Below, piece by piece: positions 57,532 to 64,000 of a stretch of 64,000 nucleotides of DNA. The DNA is taken from the NCBI GenBank assembly GCA_015068325.1, contig SVKQ01000021.1, positions 62,001 through 126,000 of the forward strand, in the 5' to 3' direction. The notes under the pieces were generated by a model, which saw nothing but the letters and a program-made list of their open reading frames with translations, had not been told where the DNA came from and made no database searches. The first letter of the stretch is position 1. Each line of letters begins with the position of its first letter. The position numbers were made by a program, and so were the translations under genes. The DNA comes from Oscillospiraceae bacterium. GTDB lineage: Bacteria > Bacillota > Clostridia > Oscillospirales > Oscillospiraceae.

Positions 57532-58455
57532 TTACAGTTCGTACAGCGTGACCATCAGTGGGATAGTGAGGATACACAGCAGGAGGCCCAGCGCGTTGAT
57601 GACGCTGGCATAGTGGGCCTCATCCTCCTTGAACAGCTGCGTCATCTGCACCACCGTGCTGGCCATGGGCGTACAGCAGCAGATAAAGCAGACCACCAGC
57701 GCGCCGGGATCCATCCCCAGCAGCACGTCCAGCCCTACCAGACGGAACAGCCCCAGCATCACCACCGGCATCAGCAGGAGCCGCAGGCCCAGCACCAACG
57801 GCAGACGGCGGTATTGGCGGACCTGCTCCAGCTGGATGTCGCCCAGCAAAACACCCGCCACCAGCATGGACAGCGGCGCTGTGAAGTTGCTCATGGTAGA
57901 GCACACGCCCGCCAGCACGGAAGGCAGACGCACCCCTGTGAAGAAGAACACCAGCGCCACCAAAAAGGCAATGACGTTGGGGTTGGTGATCACCTTCATC
58001 AGGTTGATGTGCCGCAGGCCCGACAGCTGGCTGGCGCCGTGGGACCACAGGAACACCCCCTGTACCGCGATGAACACACAGGAGTAGATCACATAGTCGG
58101 TCCCCAGCACTGCCATCACCAGCGGGATCACCAGGTTGCCGCAGTTGGGATAGATCACCGAGAGCCGTTCCAGCGGTGTGAGGTGCAGCCACCTGCGCAG
58201 CGCCACGGATATGGTCAGGAAGATCACATGGATCATGATCACCACGGCGAAGGTCAGCAGCAGACTGTAGATCGTATCCGGCGAATAGTCCTTCTGAAAG
58301 CCCATCAGGATCGCGCAGGGCACCGCCACATACAGACAGACCAGCGACAGGCCCCGGCTCTCCTCCTCGCGGATCGCCCCGATCCGCCGCATCGCAAAGC
58401 CGATCAGCAGCATGATGAGCATTTCCAGTATTTTCGGTATCAGCAGTTGGCTCAT
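57532..58455 (-). CDS. AEC family transporter
   Basis: A 307-residue membrane protein of the auxin efflux carrier (AEC) family with about ten hydrophobic segments in two inverted halves. The segments YPNCGNLVIPLVMAVLG (about residues 105-121) and CTPMASTVVQMTQLF (about 258-272) are the paired conserved loops. Bacterial members transport malate, malonate or other organic acids. The start at 58455 has an AGGGGAG site. It is upstream of, and in the same direction as, no other gene, so it is probably monocistronic. Confidence 0.93.
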   Translation of the reverse strand: MSQLLIPKILEMLIMLLIGFAMRRIGAIREEESRGLSLVCLYVAVPCAILMGFQKDYSPDTIYSLLLTFAVVIMIHVIFLTISVALRRWLHLTPLERLSVIYPNCGNLVIPLVMAVLGTDYVIYSCVFIAVQGVFLWSHGASQLSGLRHINLMKVITNPNVIAFLVALVFFFTGVRLPSVLAGVCSTMSNFTAPLSMLVAGVLLGDIQLEQVRQYRRLPLVLGLRLLLMPVVMLGLFRLVGLDVLLGMDPGALVVCFICCCTPMASTVVQMTQLFKEDEAHYASVINALGLLLCILTIPLMVTLYEL

Positions 58456-58620
58456 TCCAACACTCCCCTGTCTTCCCGTTCCACGCCCCGCTGCACAGTA
58501 CCGGGGTGTCATGCGCAGCGGCACGCCGTACTTACTATATCCCCGGCGCGGATCGCCCGCCATAGTTTTCGGCACAAAAAGCGGATTTGTTTTTATCTCA
58601 TGAGCACAAAAGATGTGTGC

Positions 58621-59337
58621 TCACTGTTGCTGCTCACTCCCGGGCAGAGAATAGCCGGTGGCCTCTTTGATGTGCTCTGTCATGAGGGCAGCCGCCAGGT
58701 CGCCATCGCGCCGCCGCAGCGCCTCATAAATGTTCAGGTGCATGTCATTGGCCCGGCCCACGGAATCCCGGTGCCGATAGAACGTCTCATAGGCAAAGGC
58801 CCGGATATTCTGCAGCACAGAGGAGAATATCATCGCCAGATACCGGTTGCCGCTGCCGTTGGCGATGATCATGTGAAACTCCATGTCGCACTCTACATAG
58901 CGGTCATAGTCCTCCGGCCCATGCAGATGCTCCGAAAGCTCGATCTGCTCATCCGCCTTCTCCCGCAGGGAATGGATGAAAGACTCCGCCGCGTTTTCAG
59001 CGAACAGCCGCGCCATATAGGACTCGATCAGGACGCGGACGTCCGTCAGCTGGCTCAGCAGCCCCTCCTCCATGATGTTGCGGGTGGAAGGAAACCGAAT
59101 CCACAAATCCGGATTGTCGCAGACGACCACGGTGCCCAGCTTCGGCCGCTGTATCACCGCACCCATGGCGCGCATGATCTGTATCCCCTCCCGCAGCGAC
59201 AGACGGCTGATTCCCAGCTGCCGGGCGTATTCGATCTCGTTGGGCAGCTTGTCGCCCTTCTTCAGCTTTCCTGTACGGATCCGTTTTTCAAAGTCATCCA
59301 CCACCAGATCCGCCACGCGCATCTTCTCGATCGCCAT
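58621..59337 (-). CDS. GntR family regulator, FadR subfamily
   Basis: A 238-residue regulator. The N-terminal winged helix (about residues 8-75: KKGDKLPNEIEYARQLGISRLSLREGIQIM) is followed by an all-helical FCD ligand-binding domain with the metal-binding Asp/His residues (EFHMIIANGSGN). It is divergent from the transaldolase-family gene. TNGTNNNACNA-type operators at both promoters suggest that it controls both. The effector is probably a sugar acid or related compound. Confidence 0.94.
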   Translation of the reverse strand: MAIEKMRVADLVVDDFEKRIRTGKLKKGDKLPNEIEYARQLGISRLSLREGIQIMRAMGAVIQRPKLGTVVVCDNPDLWIRFPSTRNIMEEGLLSQLTDVRVLIESYMARLFAENAAESFIHSLREKADEQIELSEHLHGPEDYDRYVECDMEFHMIIANGSGNRYLAMIFSSVLQNIRAFAYETFYRHRDSVGRANDMHLNIYEALRRRDGDLAAALMTEHIKEATGYSLPGSEQQQ

Positions 59338-59374
59338 ATCTGTTCAGCACCTCTTTCCGGGAGATAATGTCTTT

Positions 59375-59385
59375 TTGTCCGACAA
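59375..59385. promoter_or_regulatory. FadR-type operator at the regulator gene
   Basis: TTGTCCGACAA fits the FadR-subfamily consensus TNGTNNNACNA as a near-perfect palindrome, 38 nt upstream of the gntR start. Confidence 0.6.
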
Positions 59386-59467
59386 TTATACATTATATAT
59401 TACGCCGCATCCGGATGGATTGCAATCATAAATTCTTACAAAAATCAGCGATCTTTTCAGTTTTCTG

Positions 59468-59496
59468 TTGACATCCCAGTCGCTGCGGAGTATCAT
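59468..59496 (+). promoter_or_regulatory. Promoter of the transaldolase-family gene
   Basis: TTGACA at 59468-59473, a 17-nt spacer and TATCAT at 59491-59496. Confidence 0.75.
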
Positions 59497-59501
59497 CATA
59501 T

Positions 59502-59512
59502 TAGTCATACAA
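59502..59512. promoter_or_regulatory. FadR-type operator at the transaldolase promoter
   Basis: TAGTCATACAA matches TNGTNNNACNA and lies on the predicted transcription start, a typical repressor position. Confidence 0.55.
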
Positions 59513-59550
59513 TATAACTATTTGGATACAAGTCAATTTGGAGGTGCAAC

Positions 59551-60594
59551 ATGAACAACGAGTATTTCTGGAGAGTGCGCCGGCAGACCGGCACCAATTT
59601 CTGGGTCAACAACGTAACCATTGAGCAGGCGCGGCTGGGGCTGGCGGCCGGCGCCGTGGGCAGCACGCAGAATCCTGCTTACCTGTCCAAGATTCTGGGT
59701 GTCTCCTCGGACGCTGCCGATGTAGACAAAATGCTGACCGAACTGGTAGCGCAGGAGAGCGACGACAGCGAGGTGCTTGCCAAGCTGCAGTGTGTGCAGA
59801 TCAACCGCATCGCTGAGGTCTTCCTGCCCCTCTATGAGCAGACCGGCGGTCGGGACGGCTACGTCAGCATCCAGGGCGATCCCTTCAAGGAGAACACCGA
59901 GGATATTCTCCGCTTTGCCCACATGGCGCGGGAGAAGTATCCCAACATCATCTGCAAGATCCCCATCGTGGAGGAGGCTCTCCCGGCTCTGCGGGTGCTG
60001 ATGAAGGAGCATGTGCCCATTCTGGGCACGGAGGTCATGAGCGTGGACCAGGCGCTGGTCCTGAACGATCTCTATGAAGAGGTCCTGGCTGAGGATCCCA
60101 ACCTCGCCCCCCTGTTCATGGCTCATATCTCCGGCATCTTCGACGAGCAGCTGCAGGCCGAAGTGAAGGATGGCCAGATCGACGTGAGCCGCGATGCCCT
60201 CTGGCAGGCCGGCGTAGCCGTGGCCAAGAAGACCAAGCAGCTGTTGGATGAGCGCCAGTCCCATATCCGCTTCATGGACGGCGGTGCCCGCGGTCTGCAT
60301 CACTTCACGGAGTTGGTGGGCTGCCGTGGCTACGTGACCATCAACTGGAAGGGCACGGCCGACAAGCTGATCGCCGAGGATCCCGTGGTCATCGACCGCT
60401 TCAACGCCCCTATCGCCCCCTCTGTAACGGATGAACTCATCGAAAAGGTCCCCAACTTCAGGCGGGCCTACCTGACCCACCAGCTCTCAATTGAGGAATT
60501 CGAGTCCTTCCCGCCGGTGGTGCGGTTCCGCAAGCAGTTTGAAAACGGCTGGCTGACCGGTCTGGAGTACATCCGCAACTTCCGCCAGAAGTAA
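59551..60594 (+). CDS. Transaldolase family protein
   Basis: A 347-residue TIM-barrel protein related to transaldolases. GAVGSTQNPAYLSKIL (about residues 31-46) corresponds to the family's T-SNP-type loop. YVSIQGDPFKENTED (about 107-121) replaces the VSxEVDP motif, and ICKIPIVEEALPAL (about 132-145) holds the Schiff-base Lys. It is longer than microbial transaldolases of 215 residues and diverges from TalB, so the exact sugar phosphate is uncertain. It is divergent from, and probably repressed by, the FadR-type regulator. The AGGAGG-like GGAGGTG site supports the start. Confidence 0.82.
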   Translation: MNNEYFWRVRRQTGTNFWVNNVTIEQARLGLAAGAVGSTQNPAYLSKILGVSSDAADVDKMLTELVAQESDDSEVLAKLQCVQINRIAEVFLPLYEQTGGRDGYVSIQGDPFKENTEDILRFAHMAREKYPNIICKIPIVEEALPALRVLMKEHVPILGTEVMSVDQALVLNDLYEEVLAEDPNLAPLFMAHISGIFDEQLQAEVKDGQIDVSRDALWQAGVAVAKKTKQLLDERQSHIRFMDGGARGLHHFTELVGCRGYVTINWKGTADKLIAEDPVVIDRFNAPIAPSVTDELIEKVPNFRRAYLTHQLSIEEFESFPPVVRFRKQFENGWLTGLEYIRNFRQK

Positions 60595-60649
60595 TTCTCT
60601 ACGGCACGCCTTCCCTGTCGGCGCAGGGAGGGCATGTCCGCGATCACAC

Positions 60650-60695
60650 AACCAGAAAGCAGAGCTGCCCATTCAGGTGGCTCTGCTTTCTGGTT
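60650..60695. terminator. Bidirectional terminator between transaldolase and ABM genes
   Basis: AACCAGAAAGCAGAGC / GCTCTGCTTTCTGGTT hairpin. A smaller CTCCCTG/CAGGGAG-type stem precedes it at 60610-60632. Confidence 0.85.
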
Positions 60696-60708
60696 CAGTT
60701 GGTTTTTC

Positions 60709-61011
60709 TTACGCGAACAGGCGATAGCGGACAGCCTTGGTCTCCAGCACGTAGTCGGGCTTGAAGCTTGCCAGCTTCTTCACGTTGTCGGTGAAGGGAT
60801 GCGCATCGGCAGCCTCGGAGCTGGCCCACTTTTCGATGAGCACCAGGGTGTCCTCTTCCTCCAGAGGGAGATAGAAATTGTAGCCCAGATTGCCCGGCTC
60901 CTGCCGCACACCGGCGGCCACGCCGGACTCGGTGACGGCCTTGAAGAAGGCCTCCGCCTTGCCAGGCAGCGTCTTATAGGTCACGATAATGGTCAACGCG
61001 GTAGAATCCAT
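60709..61011 (-). CDS. Antibiotic biosynthesis monooxygenase (ABM) domain protein
   Basis: A 100-residue single ABM-domain protein (dimeric alpha-beta barrel). Typical features are LTIIVTYKTLPGKAEAFFKAV at the N-terminus and QEPGNLGYNFYLPLEEEDTLVLIEKWAS in the middle, with a His in ADAHPFTD. Members include quinol monooxygenases and LsrG-like proteins that process AI-2. The start at 61011 follows AAGGAGG. It is the last gene of a TRAP-MATE run. The function is open. Confidence 0.9.
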   Translation of the reverse strand: MDSTALTIIVTYKTLPGKAEAFFKAVTESGVAAGVRQEPGNLGYNFYLPLEEEDTLVLIEKWASSEAADAHPFTDNVKKLASFKPDYVLETKAVRYRLFA

Positions 61012-61074
61012 GGTATAATCCTCCTTATATAAAGTGTTTATGTTTTTATTTGACAATGCTGTAAGAACACTTCG

Positions 61075-62448
61075 TCACCGGGTCAGCGGCGTGTGCTCCC
61101 ATCTGTGCCCCCGGTAGCGGATGACAAAGACGATGCTGCGGAAGAGAAAGTCCACCGCCCAGGCCAGCCAGACGCCGATCACGCCCGTTTGCAGCACCCC
61201 CACCAGTACATAACTCAACCCCACCCGGAACAGCCACATGGAGGCTATGCTGACCGCCATGGAAAACCGCGCGTCGCCGGCGGCGCGCATGCCGTTGTTC
61301 AGGGCGAAAGCGGTGGGCCAGAGCAGCATGGACGAGACCGTATGCACCAGCATGACCTGCGCGGCCAGCTGCGCCGTCTCCTGTGGAGCGTGATAGATCC
61401 GCGTGATGAGCGGAATCGCCAGGATCATGACCAGGCAGACCAGTCCCTGCACCCAATAGATGATGACGGACAGCCTGCGGATATAGTAGCGCGCCTGTGA
61501 AAAATCCCATGCGCCCACGCACTGGCTGACCACCGGTATCATACCGGAGTTGACAGCCACTCCCACCACCACGTGGAAGTTACCCACCGTGTTGCCGATG
61601 GCATTGGCCGTGATGGCCGCCAGCGGAAGCGTAGACACCAAGCTCAGCAGCAGGATCTTGCCCAGCTGGAACATGCTGTTCTCGATCCCATTGGGGACAC
61701 CGATAGACAGGATGCTGCGAATCATCCGTCCGTCGTAACGGTACTGGCGCAGAGGCGTAACCGTCAGCGGAAAGCGCGGCCGCAGGACCAGGCTGCAGAT
61801 GAGCGCTGCCGCCACGCCGCGGGAGACCAGTGTCGGGATGGCCACACCGATGACTCCCAGCCGCAGCCCGTAGATCAGCCAGGCGTTGCCGCCCACATTG
61901 ACGGCATTCATCAGCAGCGAGATACGCATAGGGGTCGTACTGTCGCCCAGCGTGCGAAACAGCGCCACCGCGCCATTGTACACCGCAATGAAAGGGATCG
62001 ACAGCATAACGATCCGATAATACGCAAAACAGTTTGCCAGCACGGCGGCATCCGTCCTACCGTAGATAAGACGCAGCAGCGGTCCCTGCGCCAGTTCCAG
62101 CAGCACAGTCAATCCGACGGAGAGCATCAGCAGAAACACCAGCAGCTGCCGGGCAGCCAGCCGGCTGTTTTTGCGGTCGCGGTGCCCCCAGTACTGGCCG
62201 ACGACCACTGCGCCGCCGGTAGCCAGGGCGGAAAAAGCATTCAGCAACAGCACGCTGATGGAATCCACCATGGAGACCGCGGAAACGGCCGCCCCACCTG
62301 CGCTGGATACCATCACTGAGTCCGCCAGACCCACCAGATAGGACAGCAGCTGCTCCGCGATGAGCGGCGCCAGCAGCGCCAGCAGTTGCCGGTCGGAAAA
62401 GCGAAGCTCCTCCGCCGGCAGTTTCGGAGCAGGTATCAGGCGCGGCAT
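61075..62448 (-). CDS. MATE family efflux transporter
   Basis: A 457-residue multidrug and toxin extrusion protein with twelve membrane segments in two homologous halves. SYLVGLADSVMVSSAGGAAVSAVS (about residues 36-59) is the typical first-half motif. MATE proteins use Na+ or H+ gradients to export cationic compounds. The start at ATG 62448 overlaps the stop of the small membrane protein by 1 nt. The longer track ORF upstream runs into that gene. Confidence 0.92.
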   Translation of the reverse strand: MPRLIPAPKLPAEELRFSDRQLLALLAPLIAEQLLSYLVGLADSVMVSSAGGAAVSAVSMVDSISVLLLNAFSALATGGAVVVGQYWGHRDRKNSRLAARQLLVFLLMLSVGLTVLLELAQGPLLRLIYGRTDAAVLANCFAYYRIVMLSIPFIAVYNGAVALFRTLGDSTTPMRISLLMNAVNVGGNAWLIYGLRLGVIGVAIPTLVSRGVAAALICSLVLRPRFPLTVTPLRQYRYDGRMIRSILSIGVPNGIENSMFQLGKILLLSLVSTLPLAAITANAIGNTVGNFHVVVGVAVNSGMIPVVSQCVGAWDFSQARYYIRRLSVIIYWVQGLVCLVMILAIPLITRIYHAPQETAQLAAQVMLVHTVSSMLLWPTAFALNNGMRAAGDARFSMAVSIASMWLFRVGLSYVLVGVLQTGVIGVWLAWAVDFLFRSIVFVIRYRGHRWEHTPLTR

Positions 62449-62762
62449 CACGGCTGCGGATCCAAAATCCAGATCACCAGCAGGATCGCCCATATAACCA
62501 GCACCACCACATCCTGTCCCAGCAACGTGCGGCGGTACTCCTCGAAGCCACCCTTGCGTATGGTGGCGATGGCGCCCACAGCGATCATACCCACCAGTGC
62601 GACGGTGGTGCCGATCTGGTGCAACAACTGATGGGACGACCAGTAGGATGTGACCAAGATCACAGCCGCCGCGATACCCAGCAGGATGTAGATCACCTTG
62701 GCCGGACCGGTGAATTTCCGCTTCAGCGGCGCCTGATAGAGAGAGTCGATCAGCCTTGACAT
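62448..62762 (-). CDS. Small membrane protein of unknown function
   Basis: 104 residues with a basic N-terminal stretch (SLYQAPLKRKF) and three hydrophobic segments (about 22-42, 48-68 and 82-100). It lies between the TRAP large permease and the MATE gene and overlaps the latter by 1 nt, so it is co-transcribed. It is too short for a typical DctQ subunit (about 160 residues, four helices), but a relation to small TRAP subunits cannot be excluded. Confidence 0.75.
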   Translation of the reverse strand: MSRLIDSLYQAPLKRKFTGPAKVIYILLGIAAAVILVTSYWSSHQLLHQIGTTVALVGMIAVGAIATIRKGGFEEYRRTLLGQDVVVLVIWAILLVIWILDPQP

Positions 62763-62837
62763 GGGTTTGCTCCTTTACAAGCAGAGCGGCATGAGAGGTG
62801 GAACGATCCACCCCTCATGCCGGCAGCAGAACGGGAA

Positions 62838-64000
62838 TCAGCCTCCGATGAGGCACAGGGTCACCCAAGGCACCATGGTGATGATGACCAAGGTGATGAA
62901 CAGCGGCACATAGAAGGGCAGCGCGCCCTTGAGCATCCGCTCAAAGCTCAGGCCGGCCACGCGGGAGGTAGCGTACAAGCACATGCCCACCGGCGGGGTC
63001 AGCAGGCCGCACATCAGGTTGAACACCATGATCAGGCCAAAGTGCACCGGGTTGACGCCGAAGGAGATGGCCGCCGGCGTCAGGATGGGCGCCATGATCA
63101 GGATGGCCGCGTTGGACTCCATGAAGCAGCCCACGAACAGCAGGAACACGTTGATCATCAGCAGGAACACATACTTGCTGCTGCTGACGCTCAGGAAGAA
63201 GTTTAGCACGATGGTGGGGATCTGGAACTTGGTCAGCATGAAGCCGTACAGCGTGGAGGCTGCCACCACCAGCATGATGGCGGCGGCTTCGCCGCAGACC
63301 TCCTTAAAGGTACGGACCAGATCCTTCAGTCCCACCTCGCGGTACACCAGGCACACCAGGATCATCGCGTACAGCGCGGCCACAGAGGCGGCCTCGGTGG
63401 CGGTGAAGACACCGGAGAGGATGCCGCCGATCAGGATGACCGGCGTCAGCAGGGACATGAACGCCTGGCCGAACAGCCGCAGCAGCTCGATCAGACCGGG
63501 CAGCTTACGGCGGGGATAGTGGCGGCGGAGAGAGATGACCGCCACCATGACGCCCAGGGCGATGGCGCACACCACACCGGGCACGATGCCGCCCACCAGC
63601 AGGTCAGAGATGGACACGCCGAACGCGCTGGTGGCGCAGCCGAACATGATCAGCGGGATCGAGGGGGGGATGATGGGACCGATGGTGGAAGACGCCGCTG
63701 TGATACCGGCGGCGAACTCCGTGTCAAAGCCATCATCCTTCATGGCGGCGATCTCAATGGTGCCCAGGCCCGCGGCATCCGCCACAGCGGAACCGCTCAT
63801 GCCGGCGAACACCACCGACGCCAGGATGTTCACCTGGCCCAGGCCGCCGGGGATCCAGCCCACCAGCGCGCCGCAAAAGTTGAAGATACGGCGGGTGATG
63901 CTGCCCACATTCATCAGCTTGCCGGCCAGCAGGAAGAAGGGAATGGCCAGCAGCGTAAAGCTGTTGACACCGGCCGCCATCTTCTGGGCCATGGTGCCCA
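62838..64000 (-). CDS. TRAP transporter large permease DctM (N-terminus beyond right edge)
   Basis: 388 residues are visible. It is the large membrane subunit of a tripartite ATP-independent periplasmic transporter that imports organic acids with Na+. Diagnostic segments are IPFFLLAGKLMNVGSITRRI, ASVVFAGMSGSAVADAAGLGTIEI, ITAASSTIGPIIPPSIPLIMFG and LLTPPVGMCLYATSRVAG. The frame is open at the window edge, so the first 30-50 residues are missing. The small DctQ and the DctP binding protein are expected just outside. The neighbouring FadR regulator and transaldolase suggest a sugar-acid-type substrate. Confidence 0.95.
   Translation of the reverse strand, partial: GTMAQKMAAGVNSFTLLAIPFFLLAGKLMNVGSITRRIFNFCGALVGWIPGGLGQVNILASVVFAGMSGSAVADAAGLGTIEIAAMKDDGFDTEFAAGITAASSTIGPIIPPSIPLIMFGCATSAFGVSISDLLVGGIVPGVVCAIALGVMVAVISLRRHYPRRKLPGLIELLRLFGQAFMSLLTPVILIGGILSGVFTATEAASVAALYAMILVCLVYREVGLKDLVRTFKEVCGEAAAIMLVVAASTLYGFMLTKFQIPTIVLNFFLSVSSSKYVFLLMINVFLLFVGCFMESNAAILIMAPILTPAAISFGVNPVHFGLIMVFNLMCGLLTPPVGMCLYATSRVAGLSFERMLKGALPFYVPLFITLVIITMVPWVTLCLIGG

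Noticed and set aside
57613-59367. 584-residue + strand ORF
   Set aside because: It is antisense to the AEC transporter and FadR regulator genes, both of which have clear family motifs.
62448-62762. DctQ small TRAP subunit
   Set aside because: The protein has about three helices and 104 residues, shorter than DctQ, and lies downstream of DctM. Kept as unknown membrane protein.
1-64000. CRISPR array, tRNA or rRNA genes
   Set aside because: No repeated spaced direct repeats and no cloverleaf-like or rRNA-like stretches were noticed in the intergenic regions, most of which are short.

Overview
The window is a GC-rich chromosomal segment of a strictly anaerobic, spore-forming Firmicute, most probably an Oscillospiraceae-type gut clostridium. 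Support for this comes from an alpha/beta small acid-soluble spore protein, an rplU-prp-rpmA block with the Prp-cleaved L27 N-terminus, BirA/BioY biotin control, many radical SAM enzymes, a DUF3793-flavodoxin pair and TnpV/TnpX-type mobile-element debris. No tRNA, rRNA or CRISPR array was seen. The taxonomic call is an inference from gene content, not a search result.

Layout. 0-9 kb: partial tmcAL, a DUF6472 protein, obg, an apparently iron-controlled DUF3793-flavodoxin operon, a GntR(YtrA)-ABC exporter operon under a long palindrome, rpmA-prp-rplU, a membrane protein, a PPP-type phosphatase and an acetyltransferase. 9-21 kb: an SSB-like protein, radical SAM-mtnN-luxS (activated methyl cycle), a second radical SAM enzyme, DUF5662, SASP, an Ig-like membrane protein, a YdcF-like protein with a damaged start, two half chromate transporters, birA, BirA-controlled bioY, and uraA behind a leader peptide and terminator. 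21-29 kb: a low-GC P-loop protein, then lacI-SBP-permease-permease-malQ for a glucan or oligosaccharide, a NUDIX hydrolase and a YgjP-type metallopeptidase.

29.3-34.4 kb is an A+T-richer island with a broken tnpV at its left end and a serine-recombinase tail at its right end. It carries a YitT protein and a two-gene operon (Na/Pi-cotransporter-PhoU fusion and an ArsB/NhaD-like permease). The operon lies behind what looks like a yybP-ykoY (Mn2+) riboswitch with a terminator. 34.5-39.2 kb: an OhrR-like MarR protein, a SPASM radical SAM enzyme, a TSCPD protein, and an arsR-HMA-P-type ATPase metal efflux operon. 39.4-48.1 kb: a probable amide-utilisation locus, with a BKACE enzyme and divergent LacI regulator, and an amide/urea-type ABC transporter with a formamidase-family enzyme and a PPC-domain protein.

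48.7-54.7 kb is one long molybdenum operon (modABC, moaA, moaC, MOSC, moeA-like, mogA). It lies divergent to an IclR regulator, an XdhC-family protein and a TtcA-family PP-loop ATPase, suggesting supply of cofactor to a molybdenum hydroxylase. 57.5-64 kb: an AEC transporter, a FadR-type regulator with matching operators at its own gene and at a transaldolase-family gene, and a TRAP-MATE-monooxygenase operon running off the right edge.

The strongest leads are the Mn-riboswitch-controlled transporter pair inside a mobile-element-derived island and a pyrBI-like leader-peptide attenuator in front of uraA.
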